DNA of 64,000 bases from Gilvimarinus polysaccharolyticus (GTDB lineage Bacteria; Pseudomonadota; Gammaproteobacteria; Pseudomonadales; Cellvibrionaceae): NCBI RefSeq assembly GCF_001187555.1, contig NZ_LFIJ01000001.1, positions 646,169 through 710,168 of the forward strand, in the 5' to 3' direction. The notes below the pieces were generated by a model, which saw only the letters and a list, made by a program, of their open reading frames with translations, was not told the origin of the DNA and made no database searches. This document shows positions 34,523-44,023 of this stretch, piece after piece; position 1 is the stretch's first letter; every line of letters begins with the position of its first letter. The position numbers were made by a program, and so were the translations under genes.

Positions 34523-36364
34523 TTGAAAAAAACCATTATTGCGACGGCCATTGCCGCCGCTGTCAGTACACCTGTGCTGGCGCAATCTAACGATTCAAAC
34601 AGTGATTTACTGCCATCGCTCGAGACCATTGTCGTGGTCAGTTCGCGCCAGGATACGCCATTACGCGAGGTTGCCACCTCGGTTGCGGTGATGGATGAGG
34701 CACAAATTAAGGCCCGTGGTTTTACCGCACTGGCCGATGTGCTGCGCACCATGCCGTCGGTTTCGGTCACCAACTCGGGTGGGATGGGTAAAGCCAGCTC
34801 GATTCGTGTGCGCGGCGAGGCGGGTTTTCGCACGCTAGTGCGGGTAGATGGTGTTGACGTAACGGACCCAACCGGCACTCAAGCGAGCAGCCAAATTCAG
34901 CATGTGTTGAGCACTAACGTGGGCAAGGTTGAGCTGCTGCGCGGGCCGCAGGGCATGATGTACGGTGCCGATGCCGGCGGTGTGTTAAATATTACCACTC
35001 GCGGTGTAGATCAAGGCACGCAGGTTGATTTGTCGGCCGAAGGCGGCAGTTTTGGTAGCCAGCGTTATAACGCCAGTGTTGGCGGCGCCAATGACAGCGT
35101 CGATTACTATGTGTCGGCCGCTTACGCCGAGACCGATGGTTTTAACACCAGCCTAAACGATACCGAGCTGCAAGACGATGACGGCTACGAGAACACCACC
35201 TTGCACGGTCGCATCGGCTGGAACATAAGCGACAGTCTACGGCTAGAGGCCGTGGCTCGTGATACCGATGCGACCAATGAGTTTGATCGCTGCGGTTACC
35301 CTTATATTGATGCCTGTGTGGGTGAGTTTGATCAAACCAACACCCGCGTGAGTATTGCTCACAGTGTTGCCGGTTTTGATAACCAGCTGGCTTACTCTAA
35401 TACCGATATTACCCGTAAGAATTTTGCCGATGGCGTTAACTCGTACGATACCGAAGGCGACATTCAAAAGCTGGAGTGGATCGGTCGCGCGGCACTGAGC
35501 GATACCCATACGGTGGCTTATGGCCTAGAGCAGCGCCAAGACACCGTACGGGATATGAGCCGCGACCAGTGGGGCGCCTATGCTGAGTATCAAGGTAATT
35601 ATGCCGATCGGTTTTATCTTACCGCCGGTGTCCGCCGCGATGACAACGACGATTTTGGTGAATACGACAGCTACCGTGTAAGCGCCGCTTATGTGATTGA
35701 TGCACTAAGCTCGGGCACTGTTAAGTTAAAAACCAGCTACGGCACCGGCTTCCGTGCGCCTAGCTTGTTTGAGATAGACTACAACCATTCGCAAAACAAC
35801 CCAACGCTACTGCCGTTAGAGCCAGAAGAGAGTGAAGGCTTTGATGTGGGTATCGAATACTTTGGTCATAGCGGTTTGCACTTAGAAGCGGTAGTGTTCG
35901 ATCAGACCATTGATCGCGAGATTGGCTTTGATCTGGTTGGCTACACAGGCTACATTCAAGGTTCTGGTGAAAGCCAGTCTGAGGGTGTCGAGCTGATTGT
36001 GGATGCGCCACTGGGCGATTCACTGGTGCTAAACGCTAATTACACCTACACCGATGCCAGTGATAACGACGATTCACCGCGCGCTCGTCAGCCTAAAAAT
36101 ATGCTGAACTTAGGTTTAACGTATCTGCCGACAGATGCGTTAACCGTATCGTTCAATGCACGTGCTGCCGATGGTACGGTCGATAATGGTGATGTCCAGT
36201 TGGCCGATTACGAAGTGTTAGATGCTAGCGTGCGTTACCGCTTAAACTCGGCACTGACTTTTTATGTAAGAGCCGAAAACCTTACCGATGAAGACTATGT
36301 CGAAGTGTCAGGTTATCGCACTGCTGGAGCCTCGGGTTACGCCGGTGTTGAAGTTACTTTTTAA
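34523..36364 (+). CDS. btuB: TonB-dependent vitamin B12 receptor
   Basis: 613 residues (E. coli BtuB 614). Starts with TTG, at the expected distance from AGGGG, and opens a signal peptide ending VLAQ. TonB box region ETIVVVSSRQ, plug with RVDGVDVTDPTG and MYGADAGGVLNITTR, barrel ending GYAGVEVTF with terminal Phe. B12 riboswitch upstream and cob genes downstream fix the ligand as a corrinoid. The rare TTG start would limit synthesis. Confidence 0.95.
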   Translation: MKKTIIATAIAAAVSTPVLAQSNDSNSDLLPSLETIVVVSSRQDTPLREVATSVAVMDEAQIKARGFTALADVLRTMPSVSVTNSGGMGKASSIRVRGEAGFRTLVRVDGVDVTDPTGTQASSQIQHVLSTNVGKVELLRGPQGMMYGADAGGVLNITTRGVDQGTQVDLSAEGGSFGSQRYNASVGGANDSVDYYVSAAYAETDGFNTSLNDTELQDDDGYENTTLHGRIGWNISDSLRLEAVARDTDATNEFDRCGYPYIDACVGEFDQTNTRVSIAHSVAGFDNQLAYSNTDITRKNFADGVNSYDTEGDIQKLEWIGRAALSDTHTVAYGLEQRQDTVRDMSRDQWGAYAEYQGNYADRFYLTAGVRRDDNDDFGEYDSYRVSAAYVIDALSSGTVKLKTSYGTGFRAPSLFEIDYNHSQNNPTLLPLEPEESEGFDVGIEYFGHSGLHLEAVVFDQTIDREIGFDLVGYTGYIQGSGESQSEGVELIVDAPLGDSLVLNANYTYTDASDNDDSPRARQPKNMLNLGLTYLPTDALTVSFNARAADGTVDNGDVQLADYEVLDASVRYRLNSALTFYVRAENLTDEDYVEVSGYRTAGASGYAGVEVTF

Positions 36365-36377
36365 AATCTAAACTATT

Positions 36378-36403
36378 AAAGCCCGGAGTTTCCGGGCTTT
36401 TTA
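36378..36403 (+). terminator. Terminator after btuB
   Basis: AAAGCCCGGA (36378-36387) pairs with TCCGGGCTTT (36391-36400), loop GTT, followed by TT. The T tail is short, so read-through into cobO is likely. Confidence 0.75.
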
Positions 36404-36418
36404 ACGTTGGAGAGCCTT

Positions 36419-37021
36419 ATGACTGAGAGCAAAGACGAACGTCACAAAAAAGCCATGCAAAAGCAAAAGACTAAAGTCGATGCCAATATTGCAGCAGCCG
36501 CAGAAGAGCGCGGCGTGTCGATTTTGCTCACCGGCAATGGCAAAGGAAAATCCAGCTCGGCGTTTGGCATGGTTATGCGCGCCCTAGGTTACGATCACAA
36601 AGTCGGGATTGTACAGTTTATTAAGGGTGTGCAACTGTCGGGTGAAGAGTTGTTTGCAAAAAAATGCCCAGCAATAACTTTGTATCAAATGGGCACCGGC
36701 TTTACCTGGAACACGCAAGATCGCAGTGGCGATATAGCCGCCGCTGAAAGAACGTGGGAACAAGCCGAGGCGATGCTAAAAGATGACAGTTACAACTTAG
36801 TGGTATTGGACGAGCTGACCTATATGATCGGCTACAAATATTTAGATGAACAAAAAATTCTAACTGCTATTGCCAATCGCCCGCGCGAACAAAGCGTTGT
36901 GGTTACCGGCCGTGGCGGCGGTAGCGCACTGCAAGAGCTAATGGATACCGTAGCCGAGGTGAAAGACGTTAAGCACGCGTTTCGCGCTGGGGTTAAAGCG
37001 CGTCAAGGCGTTGATTATTAA
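36419..37021 (+). CDS. cobO: Cob(I)yrinic acid a,c-diamide adenosyltransferase
   Basis: CobO/BtuR-type adenosyltransferase that attaches the upper adenosyl ligand to the corrinoid cobalt. 200 residues from ATG 36419, which follows GGAGAG; the frame also opens at TTG 36407. P-loop GNGKGKSSSAFGM and VVLDELTYMIGY are conserved. First gene of a cluster running, with one repeat insertion, to btuF. Confidence 0.93.
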   Translation: MTESKDERHKKAMQKQKTKVDANIAAAAEERGVSILLTGNGKGKSSSAFGMVMRALGYDHKVGIVQFIKGVQLSGEELFAKKCPAITLYQMGTGFTWNTQDRSGDIAAAERTWEQAEAMLKDDSYNLVVLDELTYMIGYKYLDEQKILTAIANRPREQSVVVTGRGGGSALQELMDTVAEVKDVKHAFRAGVKARQGVDY

Positions 37022-37051
37022 TCACTAGGCAGTTTAGGCAGTGGCTTTACT

Positions 37052-38581
37052 ATGCGCGCATTAATGGTTCAAGGCACCACCTCCGACGCCGGTAAAAGTA
37101 CCCTGGTGGCAGGTTTGGCGCGGCTATTAAAACGTCGTGGTGTGTCTGTGGTGCCTTTTAAACCGCAAAACATGGCGCTTAATAGTGCGGTAACGGCTAA
37201 TGGCGGCGAGATTGGCCGCGCCCAAGCATTACAGGCCCAAGCGGCAGGGCTGGTGCCCCACACGGATATGAACCCAGTGCTGTTAAAGCCGTCATCCGAT
37301 ACTGGGGCGCAAGTTATTATTCACGGTAAGGCGCTGGGCAATATGCAGGCGCTGGATTACCACGCCTATAAAACTACTGCTAAAGCGGCGGTGTTAGAAT
37401 CTTTTGCTCGCTTATCCGAGCAGTACCCATGTGTATTAGTCGAGGGGGCCGGCAGCCCCGCCGAAATTAATTTACGCGCTAACGACATCGCCAATATGGG
37501 TTTTGCCGAGGCGGTCGATTGTCCGGTCATTATTGTTGCCGATATCGACAAAGGTGGCGTGTTTGCGCACTTGGTGGGCACGCTAGAGTTACTCTCGCCC
37601 AGCGAGCAAGCCTTGGTGAAAGGTTTTGTAATTAATCGCTTTCGCGGCGATATTGCCTTGCTGCAACCGGGCCTCGATTGGTTAGAGCAGCGCACCGGTA
37701 AACCTGTGTTAGGGGTTATTCCGTATTTGCACGATTTATACTTGGATGCCGAAGACGCGATTAGCACCGCTCAAGTCACCGGCGATCAGCAATTAAATGT
37801 TGTGGTGCCGGTGTTATCGCGCATTAGTAATCACACCGATTTTGATCCGCTGCGTTTGCATCCGGCGGTGAATTTACAGTTTGTTTCCATGCGCGATGAA
37901 TTGCCGCCGTGCGATTTAATTATTCTGCCTGGCAGTAAAAATGTGCGCGCCGATTTACAGCAACTGCAACTGAATAACTGGCAAGCCAAGCTGGATAAAC
38001 ACTTGCGCTACGGCGGTAAATTATTAGGTGTTTGCGGCGGCTTGCAAATGCTGGGCAACAGGATTGATGATCCGGCGGGTATAGAAGACACTCCAGGCAG
38101 CATTAACGGATTTGGTTATTTGGATTTTAATACCGAGCTAACGGCCCATAAAGCGCTGTTAAATGTCAGCGGTACGCTTTGTTTAAATAGCGAAGCCAGT
38201 AATCAGGCTTGCAGCGGCGAGTTTACCGGCTACGAGATTCACTGTGGCGCAAGCCGTGGTCCCGCGTTTGATGCCGCGACACACAAGGGTGCGCCTTTTA
38301 CGATTGCCGCCACCGGTGCAGAGCAAGTCCGCACCGAGGGAGTTGCCAGTGCCGATGGGCAAATCTTAGCCACTTATATTCACGGTTTATTCGATGCCCC
38401 CAGTGCTTTAAATGCGTTACTAAATTGGGCCGGGCTCGCGTGCGACGCTAATACCGCGTTTGATTTGCAAGCGCATCGCGAGGCGCAACTGAACCGTTTA
38501 GCCGATACCCTAGAGCAACATCTGAGCCGCGATTGGCTGGCGCAGTTGGCTGCAACCTCTAACGCTAAGGCAAACCTATGA
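37052..38581 (+). CDS. cobQ: Adenosylcobyric acid synthase (glutamine-hydrolysing)
   Basis: 509 residues. N-terminal dethiobiotin-synthetase-like ATPase ([16 protein letters not shown]) and C-terminal class I glutamine amidotransferase domain ([11 protein letters not shown] nucleophile Cys, IHGLFDAP His). Amidates four carboxylates of adenosylcobyrinic a,c-diamide. Its stop overlaps btuC (ATGA). Having cobQ but no earlier corrin genes here fits salvage, or ring synthesis elsewhere. Confidence 0.96.
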   Translation: MRALMVQGTTSDAGKSTLVAGLARLLKRRGVSVVPFKPQNMALNSAVTANGGEIGRAQALQAQAAGLVPHTDMNPVLLKPSSDTGAQVIIHGKALGNMQALDYHAYKTTAKAAVLESFARLSEQYPCVLVEGAGSPAEINLRANDIANMGFAEAVDCPVIIVADIDKGGVFAHLVGTLELLSPSEQALVKGFVINRFRGDIALLQPGLDWLEQRTGKPVLGVIPYLHDLYLDAEDAISTAQVTGDQQLNVVVPVLSRISNHTDFDPLRLHPAVNLQFVSMRDELPPCDLIILPGSKNVRADLQQLQLNNWQAKLDKHLRYGGKLLGVCGGLQMLGNRIDDPAGIEDTPGSINGFGYLDFNTELTAHKALLNVSGTLCLNSEASNQACSGEFTGYEIHCGASRGPAFDAATHKGAPFTIAATGAEQVRTEGVASADGQILATYIHGLFDAPSALNALLNWAGLACDANTAFDLQAHREAQLNRLADTLEQHLSRDWLAQLAATSNAKANL

Positions 38582-39606
38582 GTCAGCCATGTAAGCGCTT
38601 TGCCCCACGTTTAGCTTGGTTGGCACTGTTGTTGTTATTGCTTTTAAGCTTTATGGCCGCCGTGGCATTTGGCTCGGTCGATTTATCAATCACCCAAGTG
38701 TTGGGCGCGCTGACCGGGCAGCCACTAGAGGGTTACGGCGCCGCCATTGTGCAATCGATTCGTCTTCCTCGGGCGCTGTTGGCTGCCGTTGTTGGGGCGA
38801 TTCTCGCCATCAGCGGTGCTTACCTACAAGGCTTGTTTCGCAACCCATTGGCCGACCCTTCATTAATTGGCGTTACCGCTGGCGCCTCGGTGGGGGCCAG
38901 CTTGGCTATCGTGTTTGGCGCCGCCGGATTGGGTTTTGTTAGCGGGTTGTCGCTGGTGTCGCTGGGAGCTTTTGCCGGCGGGTTACTGGCGGTGTGGCTG
39001 GTGTACAAAGTGTCGTCATCGGTTAACGGCACCTCGGTGGCCACGATGTTGTTAATGGGCATTGCCGTTAGCGCACTGGCCGCCAGCTTAACCGGGTTAA
39101 TGGATTACTTTGCCGATAACGAAATGCTGCGCCGTTTAAGTTTATGGCGGATGGGCGGGCTTGATGGGGCCGATTATTGGCGCGCCAGTATGGCCGCCGC
39201 GATACTCGTTATTATGTTGTTGAGCATGGCTGGTTTTTCTCGCGGCTTAAATACCTTGTTGCTGGGTGAGTCGCAGGCGCGACATTTGGGTATAGACGTC
39301 GAGCGGTTAAAAACTCGATTGATTATTTTAGTCGCCGCCGGTGTGGGTGTGTCGGTGGCCATGGCCGGCAGCATTGCGTTTGTCGGGTTAGTCGTGCCGC
39401 ATATGGTGCGTTTATGGGTGGGCCCCGATCACCGTTTATTGCTGCCGCTGTCGGCGCTGGGCGGTGCCAGCTTGTTATTGTTGGCCGATACTGCGGCGCG
39501 GGTTGTGGTGGCGCCTACCGAGTTGCCTGTGGGTTTGGTTACCGCCATTTTAGGTGCGCCGTTTTTTATCTCATTATTGCGCAGTCGCCGAGACACGCTG
39601 CGATGA
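38578..39606 (+). CDS. btuC: Cobalamin ABC transporter permease (FecCD family)
   Basis: 342 residues with about ten helices, FecCD signature. The cytoplasmic coupling region [14 protein letters not shown] contacts the ATPase. ATGA overlap with cobQ and 22 bases before the ATPase gene. Assigned to B12 rather than iron from the operon and from btuF downstream; the family alone does not distinguish these. Confidence 0.87.
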   Translation: MSQPCKRFAPRLAWLALLLLLLLSFMAAVAFGSVDLSITQVLGALTGQPLEGYGAAIVQSIRLPRALLAAVVGAILAISGAYLQGLFRNPLADPSLIGVTAGASVGASLAIVFGAAGLGFVSGLSLVSLGAFAGGLLAVWLVYKVSSSVNGTSVATMLLMGIAVSALAASLTGLMDYFADNEMLRRLSLWRMGGLDGADYWRASMAAAILVIMLLSMAGFSRGLNTLLLGESQARHLGIDVERLKTRLIILVAAGVGVSVAMAGSIAFVGLVVPHMVRLWVGPDHRLLLPLSALGGASLLLLADTAARVVVAPTELPVGLVTAILGAPFFISLLRSRRDTLR

Positions 39607-39628
39607 GTAACAGTGCCGAGGCCGCGTT

Positions 39629-40417
39629 ATGAACATATTATACGTTGATGACTTAAGCGTTAGCATTGCTGGGCGCAAGTTATTAAGCAACATTAACTTA
39701 GCGGTTAATGTGGGTGAGGTGGTATGCATTATTGGCCCCAATGGCGCAGGTAAAACCACACTGCTGCGAACAATTAGCCAAGACTTAACCCCCGATAACG
39801 GCAGCATTATTTTTAATCACCGCTTATTGTTTGAGATGCCACCGCAAGTGCGCGCACGCCACATTGCGGTGCTCACCCAGCACAACCCACTGGGTTTTGC
39901 TTTTACCGGTTTAGAGGTGGTGGCGTTGGGGCGCACACCGCACAGCACCGGCGTGGCGATTGATACAGAAATTTGCCACGCGGCTATGGCGGCACTGGAT
40001 GTTACCCACTTGACCGAGCGCTTGTACCCGTCGTTATCCGGTGGCGAGCAACAGCGCATTCAACTGGCCCGAGTGCTGGCACAAATTTGGCGCGCCGATG
40101 ACGCCCAAGCGCGGTTGTTATTGTTAGATGAGCCGGTCACCAGTTTGGATATCGGTCATCAATATCAACTGATGCAAGCGGTACGCGCGTTTGCTAAATC
40201 TGGCGTGGCGGTGGTAATGACAGTACACGACATGACCTTAGCGGGCGCTTTTGCCGATCGGCTTATCGCCCTAAAACAAGGTGCGTGTATTGCCGAGGGT
40301 GATCCGCAGCAAGTGTTAACCGAAGCGCTGATTAACGACGTTTTTGCCACCAAGGTTACGGTGATTAACCACCCGCAAACCGGCAAGCCTGTGGTGTTAG
40401 GGGCAAACACTTTATGA
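39629..40417 (+). CDS. btuD: Cobalamin ABC transporter ATPase
   Basis: 262 residues. Walker A GPNGAGKTTLLR, signature LSGGEQQRIQLARVL, Walker B LLLLDEPVTSLD, and a His switch VMTVHDMTL. Resembles FepC/HmuV/BtuD ATPases. ATGA overlap with cobU. Partner of the permease just upstream. Confidence 0.88.
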   Translation: MNILYVDDLSVSIAGRKLLSNINLAVNVGEVVCIIGPNGAGKTTLLRTISQDLTPDNGSIIFNHRLLFEMPPQVRARHIAVLTQHNPLGFAFTGLEVVALGRTPHSTGVAIDTEICHAAMAALDVTHLTERLYPSLSGGEQQRIQLARVLAQIWRADDAQARLLLLDEPVTSLDIGHQYQLMQAVRAFAKSGVAVVMTVHDMTLAGAFADRLIALKQGACIAEGDPQQVLTEALINDVFATKVTVINHPQTGKPVVLGANTL

Positions 40418-40953
40418 GTAATGCCATGCAGCAACTTATTTTAGGCGGCGCGCGCAGTGGCAAAAGCCGTTTAGCCCAACAGCGCGCCGAGACTTGGCGC
40501 GAGCAAACCGGCGGTGCTTTGTACTACTTGGCCACAGCAGGTATTGGCGATGATGAAATGCGTGCGCGTATTGCCCAGCACCGCGCCGACCGTGATGGCC
40601 AATGGCAAACTCTTGAAGAACCGGTTGCCTTAGCCGCCACTCTTAAACAGTTTCGCGGTCAGCCGGTGTGCATTTTGGTTGATTGTTTAACCCTTTGGAT
40701 CAGCAACTGTTTGCATCAAGGGCTATGGTTAACAGAGCGGGATGCGCTGTTGGCCGAACTCGATATACAAAGTGAACAAGCGGCAGGCCCCGAGTTGATT
40801 TTTGTCAGCAATGAAGTCGGCTCGGGCATTGTGCCTTTAGGTCAGTTGTCGCGAGATTTTGTCGATGCCTCGGGCTGGTTGCATCAGGCCTTGGCGGCAC
40901 GCTTTAGTTCCGTCACGCTGGTGGTGGCAGGGTTGCCGTTAGCGCTTAAATAA
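40414..40953 (+). CDS. cobU: Adenosylcobinamide kinase / guanylyltransferase
   Basis: 179 residues. P-loop GGARSGKSRLAQ at the N terminus and SNEVGSGIVPLG near the middle are CobU hallmarks. Phosphorylates adenosylcobinamide and transfers GMP to it. Overlaps btuD by four bases. Its stop codon abuts a long repeat, which separates it from cobT. Confidence 0.96.
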   Translation: MSNAMQQLILGGARSGKSRLAQQRAETWREQTGGALYYLATAGIGDDEMRARIAQHRADRDGQWQTLEEPVALAATLKQFRGQPVCILVDCLTLWISNCLHQGLWLTERDALLAELDIQSEQAAGPELIFVSNEVGSGIVPLGQLSRDFVDASGWLHQALAARFSSVTLVVAGLPLALK

Positions 40954-41514
40954 GGTTTATCGTAGATTTTTGTGGAGCAGTTAATCTGACAGGCTCATAT
41001 TTTACGGGATAGATTTTAACTGGCTAGTGAACCATATGTATTGAAAGCGCATAGGCAGAAGCCAGAAAGGTAGTATGCGAAACTGGGCTCCGCTAACGCG
41101 GACTTTATTTATATGCTCGTATCGCCGAGCGTGGCGAGTGACTTTTCTTTGTTTGGCCAAAGCAAAGTAACCAAAAGGCAGCTCCTGCGCTCCATGCGCT
41201 CGCGGCATTAGTGCATCCGTGCACGTCAAAGGCCACCCCGGCATCTCAGCCCTTCGGGTGCCCTCGCTCCGGCCGATTTTAGAAGGCCGCATCGACAGGC
41301 CGTCCATGGCCTGACGATGCTTGCGCAAATGTCCTATTTGCTTACCCCCTAAAATAGGCCTACGTTCGGCTGGTTGCAGGGGGCCTAAAGACGACACTTC
41401 GTAGCTGGATGTGAACGTTTTAATAATGGTAGATTGCCATCGCCATTTTGTGCTGTGTATAGCAACGATATAATAAACAGTGACACTGATTTTTACACGG
41501 ACCTACTAAGAACC
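40953..41514 (+). repeat. ~550-bp intergenic repeat, copy R1
   Basis: Fills the 598-base gap between cobU and cobT. Left end AGGTTTATCGTAGATTTTTG matches the R2 left end (46952), and the ACCTACTAAGAACC right end resembles the TCTACGAAGAACC right end of R2 and R3, in inverted relation to the left end. Inner module: terminator-like CCGCtaacGCGG (41090-41101) then a T-rich run, the stretch TCGCCGAGCGTGGCGAGTGA, and a ~150-base block ending CACTTCGTAGC. R1 has an extra ~55-base insert compared with R2. No gene. Confidence 0.85.
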
Positions 41515-41551
41515 TTAAATAAAAGCAGAGTAATTATATGGAAGCACTCTT

Positions 41552-42607
41552 ATGACGCTACCCAGCTGGATTACCCACACCATTACGGCCCCCGATGTCG
41601 CCGCCGAAACGGCTGCGCGCGAGCATCAAGCGCAACTGACTAAACCTGCGGGTTCGCTCGGGCGCTTAGAGCAATTGGCGGTTGCGTTTGCCGGTTTTCA
41701 AGGGTGTGTTAAGCCCCAGCTTAAGCGCATTAAAATTCGTGTGTTTGCGGCCGATCACGGCATTGCCGCGCAGGGCACCTCGCTTTACCCGCAAGAAGTT
41801 ACCGCGCAAATGCTGGCCAATTTTTGCCGTGGCGGCGCCGCCATCTCGGTGTTGGCAAACTTGCTGCAGGCCGATTTTTGTGTGGTTAATTTAGGTTGCG
41901 TGGGTGAAGTGGCAGCCCATAAAAAACTGATTGATAAAACCATTGCGCCATCTACCGCCGATTTTTCTTGTGCACCAGCGATGACTGCCGAGCAATTAAA
42001 CGCCGCACTTAATGGCGGTTACAGTGAAACTAATGATCTCGACATAAAAAATAACCAGCTGTTTATTGGCGGCGAGATGGGCATAGGTAACACCACTTCA
42101 GCGGCGGCGTTGCTCGCGGCGTTGTTGCAGTTGTCGCCTGCGGATATCACCGGTAAAGGAACGGGCATTGATGATGCTACCTTAACCCGTAAAACGCAGC
42201 TGATTAGTAAAGCGCTAGAGTTACACCGCGATCAGCTAACAAACCCCGCTGCACTGTTGCGCTGTTTGGGCGGGTTTGAAATTGCAGCTTTGGTGGGCGC
42301 TTATATTGGCAGTGCTCAGCAGGGGGTACCGGTGCTGGTCGATGGGTTTATCAGCACCGCAGCGGCGGCCATTGCCGTGGCCTTGCAGCCAACGCTTGCG
42401 CCTTGGTTGTTATACGCGCATTTATCCAATGAGTCTGGCCATAAGTTGGCTTTAAATAAACTTAATGTTCAACCTATTTTAGCGTTAGATATGCGCTTAG
42501 GTGAGGGCAGTGGTGCGGCGTTGGCGGCTGGTGTTATTGCTCAGGCGCTGGCGCTCCACAACAAGATGGCGACCTTCGCCGATGCCGGTGTGACAGATGC
42601 AGATTGA
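41552..42607 (+). CDS. cobT: Nicotinate-nucleotide:DMB phosphoribosyltransferase
   Basis: Makes alpha-ribazole 5'-phosphate from 5,6-dimethylbenzimidazole and nicotinate mononucleotide. 351 residues; KPAGSLGRLE at the N terminus, GGEMGIGNTTSAAALL in the centre, and MRLGEGSGAALA with the catalytic Glu near the C terminus. It overlaps cobC by 11 bases. A repeat lies just upstream, so a promoter of its own may be needed; none can be pinned down. Confidence 0.96.
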   Translation: MTLPSWITHTITAPDVAAETAAREHQAQLTKPAGSLGRLEQLAVAFAGFQGCVKPQLKRIKIRVFAADHGIAAQGTSLYPQEVTAQMLANFCRGGAAISVLANLLQADFCVVNLGCVGEVAAHKKLIDKTIAPSTADFSCAPAMTAEQLNAALNGGYSETNDLDIKNNQLFIGGEMGIGNTTSAAALLAALLQLSPADITGKGTGIDDATLTRKTQLISKALELHRDQLTNPAALLRCLGGFEIAALVGAYIGSAQQGVPVLVDGFISTAAAAIAVALQPTLAPWLLYAHLSNESGHKLALNKLNVQPILALDMRLGEGSGAALAAGVIAQALALHNKMATFADAGVTDAD

Positions 42608-43196
42608 TTTACTGCGCCATGGCGAATGCGAAGGCGGGGCGATTTTTCGCGGCTCGTTAGATGTCGCCTTAACCGCTAACGGTTGGCAACAAATGCAAAA
42701 CGGTTTGGCCGAGTTAAATAGCGGCTGGAGCCGTATTGTCAGCTCGCCATTGCTGCGCTGCGCTCGGTTTGCCGAAGTGCAAGCTGACAATACCGGCCTG
42801 CCGCTTGAGTGGCAGCGCGATTTGCGCGAGATTTGTTTTGGCGACTGGGAAGGGCAATCGGTGGAGCGAATTTGGCGCGAGCAATCGCCCCTATGTAATG
42901 CCTGGAGCCGCGCCCCCGATACCACAACACCGCCTAATGGCGAACCGTTTAAGCAGTTTCGCGCCCGTGTACTTAAGGCTTTAGCCACACTTGCGCAACA
43001 CTACCCCGGCGAGCGGTTGCTGGTTATTACCCACGGCGGCGTCATTAAGCTGTTGTTAACCGAGGCCTTAGGCACTGGTGCCGCCGGCATGATGCAATTA
43101 AATGTCGGTTACGGCTTTAGTACATCGATGTCGGTGATTAACGGCAAGTTAACACTGTTACAGCCGCTTAATAACGCGCTAGAGGTTAATCTATGA
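42597..43196 (+). CDS. cobC: Alpha-ribazole phosphatase (histidine phosphatase)
   Basis: 199 residues. Catalytic LRHGE near residue 5, the second conserved Arg region, and the second catalytic His in VITHGGVIKLL. Removes phosphate from alpha-ribazole-P or cobalamin-5'-phosphate. Tight overlaps with cobT (11 bases) and cobS (ATGA). Confidence 0.9.
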   Translation: MQIDLLRHGECEGGAIFRGSLDVALTANGWQQMQNGLAELNSGWSRIVSSPLLRCARFAEVQADNTGLPLEWQRDLREICFGDWEGQSVERIWREQSPLCNAWSRAPDTTTPPNGEPFKQFRARVLKALATLAQHYPGERLLVITHGGVIKLLLTEALGTGAAGMMQLNVGYGFSTSMSVINGKLTLLQPLNNALEVNL

Positions 43197-44023
43197 CGCC
43201 GCCTAAGCTTGCCTTAAACAAACCCGTTGCGAGCGCACTGCAAGCGCTTTTGTACGCACTGATGTTTTTAACGCGTTTGCCAGTGGGGAGCTGGCTCCAC
43301 GAAGTCGATGAGCAAACCGCTAAACGCGCGGTGTTTTTTTATCCTCTGGTGGGTTTGGTCATTGGGTGTTTACTAACCGTAGCCGCCTTGTTGTTAATGC
43401 CATTAGGCCCGCCGTTGGCTGCCGCTTTAGTGTTGATGTTGTGGGTGGCGGTGACAGGCGCCTTGCACCTAGATGGCTTAGCTGATTGTATGGATGCCTA
43501 CTACGCGGGCCACAAATGCAGCGATGCCAAGCAGCGCCGCGAGCGAATTTTAACCGTAATGCATGACCCAGCTTGTGGGGCGGTGGCGCTGGTATCGTTG
43601 GTGTTATTGTTGTTGGTTAAGTGGGCGGCATTGGCGGCGCTGTTTACGCTTGCGGCAAGCTCATCGCGGTTTTTGATGGTTTTTGTTTTGTTGACTCTGA
43701 GTCTCGCCCCAGTATTGGCGCGCACTATTATTTTACCTTTTATGACGCTCAATAATTATGCCCGTCACGATGGTGCCGCAGCGGTTAATGCCGCCGAGCA
43801 CCACTCACTTTATTGGGTTATTACGTTGGTTGTTTTTGCGCTGTGTGGGCTATGGCTGGGGCTGCTAACGGCGTTGGCCTTGTTGTTGGCGCTAACGCTA
43901 TTGATGTTGTATTGGGCGCAGTTGTGGCGCCGTCAAATTGGTGGCTACACCGGAGACTGCTTAGGCGCATTGGTAGAGCTTGCCGAAGCGCTAACGTTAA
44001 TTGTCTTGGTGGCCTTGTGGTAA
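43193..44023 (+). CDS. cobS: Adenosylcobinamide-GDP ribazoletransferase (cobalamin synthase)
   Basis: Polytopic inner-membrane enzyme joining adenosylcobinamide-GDP and alpha-ribazole. 276 residues with six or seven helices. MFLTRLPVGSWL and GALHLDGLADCMDAYYAG (metal/substrate Asp residues) are hallmarks. Overlaps cbiB by a few bases. Confidence 0.95.
   Translation: MTPPKLALNKPVASALQALLYALMFLTRLPVGSWLHEVDEQTAKRAVFFYPLVGLVIGCLLTVAALLLMPLGPPLAAALVLMLWVAVTGALHLDGLADCMDAYYAGHKCSDAKQRRERILTVMHDPACGAVALVSLVLLLLVKWAALAALFTLAASSSRFLMVFVLLTLSLAPVLARTIILPFMTLNNYARHDGAAAVNAAEHHSLYWVITLVVFALCGLWLGLLTALALLLALTLLMLYWAQLWRRQIGGYTGDCLGALVELAEALTLIVLVALW

Noticed and set aside
34291-34878. 195-codon minus-strand frame over the riboswitch and btuB start
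   Set aside because: Overlaps the B12 riboswitch and the btuB signal peptide; antisense shadow.
41002-41397. 131-codon minus-strand frame between cobU and cobT
   Set aside because: It lies wholly inside repeat R1. The other copies do not preserve the frame; such frames are commonly mis-annotated in this repeat type.
43813-44016. Upstream part of the cbiB frame
   Set aside because: Lies within cobS in another frame and has no CbiB similarity.
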